Of a stretch of 6,757 bases of DNA, positions 1 through 6,087 are shown in pieces. The notes beneath the pieces are model-generated. The model saw only the letters and a list, made by a program, of their open reading frames with translations, was not told where the DNA came from and searched no databases. The stretch spans positions 1-6,757 of the forward strand of contig JAURGV010000132.1 of assembly GCA_030833605.1 (NCBI GenBank). The letters are read 5' to 3'. The stretch's first letter is position 1, and every line of letters begins with the position of its first letter. The DNA is from Rhodothermales bacterium. Lineage in GTDB: Bacteria; Bacteroidota; Rhodothermia; Rhodothermales; UBA10348. A program made the position numbers and the translations under genes.

Positions 1-692
1 AACCACGCGTGTCGTCGAGCAGGTCGATTGGACTGAAATGCATACAAATGATGCACGGAATCAACGGGCGCGAGGGTCCATTCGTCTTCCCAATTAAATA
101 TTCCGTCCATCAAGCTTTCTGAGACTCGTACAACAACTGCCGCGCCATCAATCTCCCCTGCCCCTTGCATCCATCCTCTTCGAGAAAAACGAAGCGCATG
201 TTCCGTTTGTGGCTCCCTCATATCTTCGACATACCACAACGAGAGTGGGTAGGGATTGACGGTTTCTGTACCCGACGTGGAGTCCACTACACTTATCTGA
301 AGGGTCGCTTGGAAACTAGACCACATTTTGTATCTGGTTTCCGAAGGCGTTGTGGTCAATTGTTCGTCAGCATCAACCGCTCCATTCCGATTGGTATCTA
401 TCCAAAGTTGGTCAAAATATTGAGCGCCTGAGCTTTTTGAAAGCCGGACAGCAAAGTCCGACGTGCCGATAGACCCCAAATGGTGGCTCCCGACCAGATC
501 TTCCCCATCAAAAGTTAGTGGGATCACTTCTCCTTTGGGGCTCCATCTTAAGTTTTTACCTCCCGTTGTGTCATTTGGTGCCAACTCGACGAGCGTTCCG
601 GATGATTGGTCGCCAGCCGGTAAACATCCCGAAAAGACACTTACTGCTCCAAAAAGAAGAGCTAGAAAAACAGTTGGAAATCGATCCGACAT
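1..692 (-). CDS. Partial exported lipoprotein with an EF-hand-like calcium loop (3' end beyond window)
   Basis: The minus strand is open from an ATG at 692 to the left edge, giving 230 residues with no stop. The N-terminus is a lipoprotein signal: R4, a hydrophobic stretch about residues 5-20, then F-S-G-C with the lipidated Cys at 23, so the protein should be membrane-anchored outside the cytoplasm. Residues 99-110 form a canonical EF-hand loop (D99, N101, N103, G104, V106, D107, E110), suggesting calcium binding. The rest is a soluble, probably beta-rich domain without cysteines; a run at residues 48-54 (LRWSPKG) looks like a conserved motif, but I cannot name the family from sequence alone. 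From memory, proteins with similar N-terminal parts can carry a thioredoxin-like domain further on, which would lie outside the window; this is unverified. No good Shine-Dalgarno precedes the ATG. The gene is divergent from the M28 peptidase gene. The reading frame is well supported; the function is unknown. Confidence 0.78.
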   Translation of the reverse strand, partial: MSDRFPTVFLALLFGAVSVFSGCLPAGDQSSGTLVELAPNDTTGGKNLRWSPKGEVIPLTFDGEDLVGSHHLGSIGTSDFAVRLSKSSGAQYFDQLWIDTNRNGAVDADEQLTTTPSETRYKMWSSFQATLQISVVDSTSGTETVNPYPLSLWYVEDMREPQTEHALRFSRRGWMQGAGEIDGAAVVVRVSESLMDGIFNWEDEWTLAPVDSVHHLYAFQSNRPARRHAW

Positions 693-809
693 GGTACCTA
701 TAGGAATAAACGGCAGGTTAATTACGTCTAAGAATATACAGCAACCATTCAGTCTCTTTGTGCATTCAAGCTTCCAGCAACCCTATTATCTCTGATCACG
801 TACGTTTTT
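693..809. promoter_or_regulatory. Divergent intergenic region between the lipoprotein and M28 peptidase genes
   Basis: These 117 bases separate two start codons facing away from each other, so both promoters should lie here unless they sit inside the genes. On the plus strand, TATTAT at 784-789 is a possible -10-like element placing transcription start some 15 bases before the M28 ATG. TTTG at 757-760 lies upstream, but its spacing (23 bases) does not fit a standard promoter well. CAGCAACC occurs twice in direct orientation (739-746 and 775-782). ACGTACGT at 798-805 is a short palindrome just before the start codon. None of these is strong enough to be called a proven site. Confidence 0.4.
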
Positions 810-2558
810 ATGACCACTCATGTCAGGACAGCAGGCATTTTACTCCTATTTACGCTTTTTTTAGTCTCGGCATGCAGTCCAAATAAGTCGTCCCCTACCG
901 GCTCGATCGCTGAGCTCGTCCGCGGAGAGTACTCCGGGGAGTCCGCCATTGAAACCGTTGCTTTTCTGGACAACCACGTGCGCTGGCCAGGCAACCAAGG
1001 ATTTAACGAAAGTATTGCCCACATTGTGTCGCGGTTAGAAAAAGCGGGATTTGTTTCGGAAGAAACGGCGACTGCAGACGACCGCATGACCTTTCGTCTT
1101 GAACACTACCCCATGAATCGGCCAGCATGGCAGCCGAAAGGGGCCAGTGTACACATTGTTGGGGTTGACGAGCCTGTTTTGACGTTTGAGAATAACAGGA
1201 ATATGTTGGCTACGTATTCCTACTCGACTCCCCCCGAAGGGGTTACCGGTAGATTGGTGGACGGAGGAGATGGATCGTCAGAAGTTTTGGCTGGCCTTAA
1301 CCTGAAGGGCGCCATCGTGTTAGTGGAAGGTCAGATTTCCAGGGCTTTCCAACGGGCGGTAGTTGAAGGAGGTGCATTGGGTATCCTTGCTTATTCACTG
1401 CCTGATTACTTACAGCCAGAGAAAAATAAACACTCCATTCAATTCCGGTCTATTCCCAACAATTCCGAAGCGCAAAGTTGGGGCATTGCCTTGTCTAAAA
1501 ATGCGCTGGAAACGCTTCGAACCGCACTGCAGGCCGGACCCGTTGAGCTACATGTTACGAGCGAAGTGGTTTGGACCGAAAACGCCGTCGAACAAACCGT
1601 TGTAGCCGATATCCGAGGAAGCCAAACTCCGGACGAACGATTCGTATTTAGCGCACACGTCCAAGAACCGGGAGCTAACGATAACGCCTCGGGAGTGGGC
1701 GCTCAAGTAGAGATGGCTCGTGTTGCTGCTTCTTTGGTACAGGCCGAAAAAATGGATCCCAAACGAACCATTACGTTTATTTGGGGCGATGAAATTCGTT
1801 CTACGGGCCGCTATGTTTCCCAAGATTCGGTTCGGAAGGAAGGCATTTTATGGGGCTTATCCCTCGACATGGTGGGTGAAGACACCCAAAAAACGGGCGG
1901 AACGTTCCTTATCGAAAAAATGCCCGATCCTTCGGCCATTTGGACGCGTGGGGAAGAAAAACATAGCGAATGGGGCGGGTCACCGCTGAGCAAAGAAGAT
2001 ATGCGCCCTCATTATTTTAACGACATCGTGTATAATCGGGCTATGGAGCAATCTGCTACCAACGGCTGGGTTGTCAAAACGAATCCCTATGAAGGCGGAA
2101 GTGACCATGTACCGTTTTTAAATGCGGACATCCCAGGTCTCTTGTTATGGCATTTTACCGATCAATTTTACCACACCGATCGAGATCGAATTGAAATGGT
2201 TTCGGCCGACGAGCTAAAAAACGTAGGCGTTACCGCATTGGTGACCGCTTTAGGCCTAGTTACTGCCGACCAGGAAATGACTCAGCTCTTTGTTTATGAG
2301 GTGCTAAAGGCCGCGCAAGACAGGCTTCAAGTTGAATTCCAATTAGGCCAGGCAGCTATTCAAAACGGCGCAGATCCTGCCGTGGAAAAAGATATTTTGG
2401 ATACATGGGCCTCTTGGTACGATAAAGCCTTAGCTTCTATGATAGATATTGAGGTGGGAGGTACATCCACCGCTACTTTTGATGTGGTTCGGGCAGCTCA
2501 ACAAGAGCTCCAAGCGAGTCTTCAAAAACTTCAATTTTCTGGACCTTCAACGAATTAA
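810..2558 (+). CDS. M28-family zinc peptidase lipoprotein with PA domain
   Basis: Predicted exported metallopeptidase of 582 residues, most likely an aminopeptidase removing N-terminal residues from peptides in the periplasm or at the cell surface. The N-terminus is a lipoprotein signal with lipobox L-V-S-A-C and lipidated Cys22. Residues about 140-230 read like a protease-associated (PA) insert. The peptidase core lies at about 265-480 with the family's metal-ligand order: H283, D291 (in G-A-N-D-N-A-S-G), E328, D353 (in L-D-M-V-G-E-D) and H455 (in Y-H-T-D); D432-H433 is the G-S-D-H element. Two usual residues differ: the second acidic residue of H-x-D is Q285, and the general-base position before E328 is D327 rather than Glu. 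The last 100 or so residues look helical. The ATG at 810 gives the signal peptide directly and has no clear Shine-Dalgarno. The S15 gene follows after 26 bases, suggesting co-transcription. The fold is secure; activity and substrate are inferred. Confidence 0.88.
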   Translation: MTTHVRTAGILLLFTLFLVSACSPNKSSPTGSIAELVRGEYSGESAIETVAFLDNHVRWPGNQGFNESIAHIVSRLEKAGFVSEETATADDRMTFRLEHYPMNRPAWQPKGASVHIVGVDEPVLTFENNRNMLATYSYSTPPEGVTGRLVDGGDGSSEVLAGLNLKGAIVLVEGQISRAFQRAVVEGGALGILAYSLPDYLQPEKNKHSIQFRSIPNNSEAQSWGIALSKNALETLRTALQAGPVELHVTSEVVWTENAVEQTVVADIRGSQTPDERFVFSAHVQEPGANDNASGVGAQVEMARVAASLVQAEKMDPKRTITFIWGDEIRSTGRYVSQDSVRKEGILWGLSLDMVGEDTQKTGGTFLIEKMPDPSAIWTRGEEKHSEWGGSPLSKEDMRPHYFNDIVYNRAMEQSATNGWVVKTNPYEGGSDHVPFLNADIPGLLLWHFTDQFYHTDRDRIEMVSADELKNVGVTALVTALGLVTADQEMTQLFVYEVLKAAQDRLQVEFQLGQAAIQNGADPAVEKDILDTWASWYDKALASMIDIEVGGTSTATFDVVRAAQQELQASLQKLQFSGPSTN

Positions 2559-2584
2559 TTCGAACGAAAGAACCCTTTGTGATC

Positions 2585-4390
2585 ATGAAATACCGCGTTC
2601 AAACCTTTTTTTACCTTCTTTTTGCCCTTGTTTTTAGCCCCGCGTTGGTATTGGGTCAAACCAAACCCGTTTTTGTGGATGGCCAAGCTCAAATTGTAGA
2701 TGGGTTTAGCCAGTCAGACCAGTGGATTCGAGAAGAACTATGGGTCGAAACCGAATTTGATTCCGATGGCGATGGAAAGCTGGACCGCGTGCACGTTGCC
2801 GTTGTTAGGCAGGCACAAACAGAGTCGGAAGACCTTAAAGTGCCCGTAATTTACGGGTCGAGTCCGTACTATTCCGGTACGTCAGGTGCTAGAGAATATT
2901 TGTGGGACGTTCGCCAAGAGATAGGAGAAGAATCCCCTCCGCGAACGAATCAACCCCCTCCATCGGCAGGAACAAGGCCCGGTATTTCAAACGGCTTTGT
3001 GGATACGTGGGTACCTCGCGGATTCGCTGTGGTGCATTCAGAATCTCCTGGAACAGGTCTTTCTGAGGGCTGCCCAACGGTAGGCGGAATCAACGAGTCG
3101 CTCGCTCCAAAGGCAGTGATCGATTGGTTAAACGGCCGCGCGAAAGGGTTTACCACGGTCGATGGTACCGAGCAAATAACAGCCGGATGGGCAACGGGTA
3201 AAGTCGGCATGACCGGCACGTCTTACAACGGGACGTTACCCCTAGCGGCTGCGACAACCGGCGTTGAAGGGCTTCAAGCCATCATCCCTATCGCTCCGAA
3301 TACCTCATACTGGCACTACTACCGGTCCAACGGATTGGTTAGACACCCTGGCGGTTGGCTTGGTGAAGACATCGACTTCTTGTACGATTTCATTCATAGC
3401 CGTAAGTCGGATCGTCGGGATTATTGCAATGCGACCGTCCGAGACGGAGAAATGGCGGCTGGTAGAGACCGTAAAACCGGTGATTACAACGACTTCTGGG
3501 AGGGCCGTGACTATCTCAACGTAACGGACAACGTCAAAGCTGCCGTGTTGATGGGACACGCCTTTAACGACTGGAACGTGGTGCCTGAGCACAGTACACG
3601 CATTGTTGAGGCCTTAAAAGGTCGGGTGCCGGTTCAACAGTACTACCACCAAGGTGGACACGGCGGCGAACCACCACATACGCTGATGAATCGTTGGTTC
3701 ACTCGCTACCTATTCGGCGTCGAAAATGGCGTTGAAAACGATCCTAAAGCTTGGATTGTGCGCGAAGGAGACAAACAAGACAACCCAACCCCATATGCAG
3801 ACTACCCTAACCCTGAAGCGAAACCCGTTACTTTTTTCCCGATGAAAGGCGGTGTGACGAGTGGCCATTTATCACTAACAGCTTCTACTGGGCAAGGGAA
3901 AGAGACGCTTGTCGATAATGTGTCGTTTTCTGGCCAAGTATTAGCCAGTGCTGAAAACACCAATCATCGGCTGCTATTCACCACGGGGGAATTGGTCGAG
4001 GATGTTCATATTTCCGGAACAGCTCGGGTGAACATCAAATTGGCATCCAGTAAACCGGCCGCAAATCTTTCGGTTTGGTTGGTTTCGCTACCGTGGACAG
4101 AAGGCAGAAATCCAACCGGAGGCGTAATTACTCGCGGTTGGGCCGATCCTCAAAACCACAAGTCCATTTCAGAAAGCGAGCCGTTGGTACCCGGGCAGTT
4201 CTATTCCCTTTCCTTCGATTTACAGCCCGACGATCAGGTTGTAAAAAAAGGACAGCGCATTGGGCTCATGATTATGTCTAGTGACCGCGACTTTACGTTA
4301 TGGCCTACCCCAGGAACGGAACTAACGGTCGATCTGGATGCCACATCCGTCACCATTCCAACGGTTGGAGGACGGAGCGCGATCCGGTAA
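2585..4390 (+). CDS. Secreted X-Pro dipeptidyl-peptidase / CocE-NonD family hydrolase (peptidase S15)
   Basis: Serine hydrolase of 601 residues with an alpha/beta-hydrolase core and a C-terminal jelly-roll domain (about 415-595), the architecture of X-Pro dipeptidyl-peptidases (which release X-Pro from peptide N-termini) and cocaine-esterase-like enzymes. The Sec signal peptide has K2 and R4, a hydrophobic core to about residue 23 and a likely cut after V-L-G24; there is no lipobox. The catalytic triad is S213 (G-T-S-Y-N-G), D329 (F-N-D-W-N-V) and H359 (G-G-H-G-G). An acidic D-S-D-G-D-G loop at 59-64, ending in D67, looks calcium-binding and is common in secreted relatives. C163 and C281 may form a disulfide. 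I chose ATG 2585 over the in-frame GTG two codons earlier because it starts cleanly at the signal peptide. It follows the M28 gene by 26 bases, so the pair probably works together in extracytoplasmic peptide breakdown. Esterase or acylase activity cannot be excluded. Confidence 0.87.
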   Translation: MKYRVQTFFYLLFALVFSPALVLGQTKPVFVDGQAQIVDGFSQSDQWIREELWVETEFDSDGDGKLDRVHVAVVRQAQTESEDLKVPVIYGSSPYYSGTSGAREYLWDVRQEIGEESPPRTNQPPPSAGTRPGISNGFVDTWVPRGFAVVHSESPGTGLSEGCPTVGGINESLAPKAVIDWLNGRAKGFTTVDGTEQITAGWATGKVGMTGTSYNGTLPLAAATTGVEGLQAIIPIAPNTSYWHYYRSNGLVRHPGGWLGEDIDFLYDFIHSRKSDRRDYCNATVRDGEMAAGRDRKTGDYNDFWEGRDYLNVTDNVKAAVLMGHAFNDWNVVPEHSTRIVEALKGRVPVQQYYHQGGHGGEPPHTLMNRWFTRYLFGVENGVENDPKAWIVREGDKQDNPTPYADYPNPEAKPVTFFPMKGGVTSGHLSLTASTGQGKETLVDNVSFSGQVLASAENTNHRLLFTTGELVEDVHISGTARVNIKLASSKPAANLSVWLVSLPWTEGRNPTGGVITRGWADPQNHKSISESEPLVPGQFYSLSFDLQPDDQVVKKGQRIGLMIMSSDRDFTLWPTPGTELTVDLDATSVTIPTVGGRSAIR

Positions 4391-4409
4391 TCCACCCTCG
4401 GGTTAGGAC

Positions 4410-5951
4410 CTATTTAAACGTGACTTTTCCGCTCAGCACTTCTCCCCAGCGGAAGGGCTCGGTTTTTACCATGGGCTTCCTTTCAGTCGGGATGAAGGTG
4501 GCTAGTTCCTCAATTTTAGATGCGTATTGTGCGTCGGTAGCCAAATTGGTCCATTCATTTGGATCGCTGGCCAAGTCGTACAATTCATATTGATTCGCCT
4601 GTCCGTCCTCGGATTCGTATTGAATCATATGCCACGATTCTGAAATAACGGAAAACTTGTTGTCGTCCATGGAAGAAACCACCGGATAGGTCCATTGGGC
4701 ATTGGGTTCTTTCAATAAAGGCACCAAACTATGACCAGATAAGCCAGGTTTGGGTTTTTTTCCGATCAATTCCGCTATCGTGGGGAAAATATCAACGAGC
4801 GATACGTTTTTATCGCTCACGCCACCGGTATAGCTCCCTTCTGGAAGCCCAGGAATGCCTTTGGGGACTTTAACCATAAGGACCGTATTCAACACGTCCT
4901 CCCACATACTGAATTTTCTCCAGTGCTCTTTTTCTCCCAGTTGCCATCCATGATCTGAAAAGATGATTACGATGGTGTTGTCGGCGTATTCACTTTGAGC
5001 CAGGTTATTCAGTAGTTGCCCAACCAAGTCGTCCGCGTAATTAATGCTAGCCAAATACCCTTGAACGGCCTTTTTCCAGTTATCGGACTCCAAAACACGC
5101 TCATGATAGCGGTTGCGGGCAACCCGTTGACCCAATTCTGGAACATCATCCAGGTCATTTTCCATGACTTCGGGAAGTTGGATGTCCTCCAGCGGGAATT
5201 TGTCGAAATACTTTTGGGGGACATACCAAGGAAGATGCGGTCTATACAGTCCAGCCGTTAGAAAAAATGGCTTATCATGCTTCTTTTTGAACTGTTCGGA
5301 TACCCATTGCATGGACGAATAGTCCCCCGTTTGTTCGGTTTCGACGGGTAAAGGCGCAAAGTCAAAAGCCACGTACATCCCTTTAAAGGGCGGCATCACC
5401 ATGTTCACACCTGTCGGGGAGTCCTCACGGATTTCATTGTCGGTCAACGCGAAAGACTTCACCCCAGTAATAGAATCTTGAACCGGTAGCCAATAGTTTG
5501 GCATTTGTTCAATTTTATTAGGGAAGTAGTCGTTCCATGACTGAGGGTCGGGCATATTCGCGTGATAAATTTTGCCAGCACCCGCTGCATAATAGCCTTG
5601 TTCTTGCAAATACTGGGGAATGACTTGTTCATCTCCAACTATTTGCCGCCATCTTTGGCCATTGGTATACAGCCCTGTCTCCCATGGCAATTTGCCCGTC
5701 ATCAGCGCCGTTCTAGAGGGATTGCATGAGGGTGAAACCGTGTACGAACGCCGAAACGTTACCGCCTCGTTCGCAAAAGAAGCCAAATTGGGGGTTTGGG
5801 CTTGAGGGTGGCCTCCCAAGGGTTCAATCCAATTATTCAGATCATCGATTGAAATCAGCAAAATGTTCGGCGGTTCTGTTACCGAACTCGATTGATTGCA
5901 TCCACCAACCGCAAAAAAAACGGTGATCAGAATAAACGGAGCGTATTTCAT
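4410..5951 (-). CDS. Lipoprotein type I sulfatase, iduronate-2-sulfatase-like
   Basis: Predicted sulfate-ester hydrolase of 513 residues. The N-terminus carries a lipobox (V-G-G-C) with lipidated Cys18, so the enzyme should be anchored outside the cytoplasm. The sulfatase signature C-N-P-S-R begins at C76, the residue converted to formylglycine in active enzymes, with R80 alongside. Other active-site features are D36-D37 (calcium), K127 and H130 in G-K-I-Y-H, H239 in R-P-H-L-P-W, and D333-H334 in S-D-H-G-W. G-K-I-Y-H in place of the common G-K-W-H, a nearby D-P-x-S-W, and the Y-R-P-H-L-P-W segment point to the iduronate-2-sulfatase branch (SulfAtlas S1_7-like), whose bacterial members act on glycosaminoglycans and other sulfated glycans; the substrate here is unknown. 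ATG 5951 is preferred to the in-frame TTG one codon upstream. It converges on the S15 gene and diverges from the racemase-family gene. No maturation enzyme is visible nearby. The family is secure, the substrate a guess. Confidence 0.92.
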   Translation of the reverse strand: MKYAPFILITVFFAVGGCNQSSSVTEPPNILLISIDDLNNWIEPLGGHPQAQTPNLASFANEAVTFRRSYTVSPSCNPSRTALMTGKLPWETGLYTNGQRWRQIVGDEQVIPQYLQEQGYYAAGAGKIYHANMPDPQSWNDYFPNKIEQMPNYWLPVQDSITGVKSFALTDNEIREDSPTGVNMVMPPFKGMYVAFDFAPLPVETEQTGDYSSMQWVSEQFKKKHDKPFFLTAGLYRPHLPWYVPQKYFDKFPLEDIQLPEVMENDLDDVPELGQRVARNRYHERVLESDNWKKAVQGYLASINYADDLVGQLLNNLAQSEYADNTIVIIFSDHGWQLGEKEHWRKFSMWEDVLNTVLMVKVPKGIPGLPEGSYTGGVSDKNVSLVDIFPTIAELIGKKPKPGLSGHSLVPLLKEPNAQWTYPVVSSMDDNKFSVISESWHMIQYESEDGQANQYELYDLASDPNEWTNLATDAQYASKIEELATFIPTERKPMVKTEPFRWGEVLSGKVTFK

Positions 5952-6087
5952 CAATTTTCAGAAGTTGATTTAGGAACGATCAGACAGAGACACACGGATT
6001 TCACGCTAGAGTCGCCTGAAAATGGTAAGAAACAAAACTGGGATTAAAAACGCCCCTTTGAATCGGTTTTTAAAGTATTTTACCGCC
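5952..6087. promoter_or_regulatory. Divergent intergenic region between the sulfatase and racemase-family genes
   Basis: These 136 bases lie between start codons of divergent genes and should hold both promoters. I see no well-spaced -35/-10 or Bacteroidota-type TTTG/TAnnTTTG pair for either gene. TTTG at 6057-6060 and TATTTTA at 6076-6082 are loosely placed, and the second is too close to the ATG at 6088 to be a -7 element. The right half is rich in A/T runs and contains an inverted repeat, listed separately. Confidence 0.4.
6044..6073. repeat. Perfect 8-base inverted repeat upstream of the racemase-family gene, possible operator
   Basis: TTAAAAAC at 6044-6051 and its exact reverse complement GTTTTTAA at 6066-6073 are separated by 14 bases. 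The centres of the two arms are 22 bases apart, about two helical turns, and the right arm ends 14 bases before the ATG at 6088. This geometry would suit a dimeric transcription factor acting on the racemase-family gene, or on both divergent genes. As RNA the stem would be A/U-rich with no following U tract, so a terminator is unlikely. The role is inferred; A/T-rich arms of this length can also arise by chance. Confidence 0.35.

Noticed and set aside
739..782. Direct repeat CAGCAACC (739-746 and 775-782)
   Set aside because: Eight bases repeated once in an intergenic region is weak evidence; no symmetry and no known site matches it.
463..795. 110-codon open frame on the plus strand, and a similar one at 165-431
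   Set aside because: Both are antisense to the lipoprotein gene, which has a lipobox and an EF-hand loop. Their translations are low in recognisable structure and rich in Pro, Ser and Arg, as expected of shadow frames.
2579..2584. GTG start two codons upstream of the S15 ATG
   Set aside because: It adds only Met-Ile before the signal peptide, and the ATG gives the more typical M-K-Y-R start.
4386..4410. Small imperfect hairpin between the convergent stops (ACC/GGT and TCC/GGA stems with a bulge)
   Set aside because: The stem is short and interrupted and is not followed by a T tract, so it does not support a terminator call.
5952..5954. TTG start one codon upstream of the sulfatase ATG
   Set aside because: The ATG at 5951 is the stronger start codon and gives a complete lipoprotein signal; the TTG is not supported by a ribosome-binding site.
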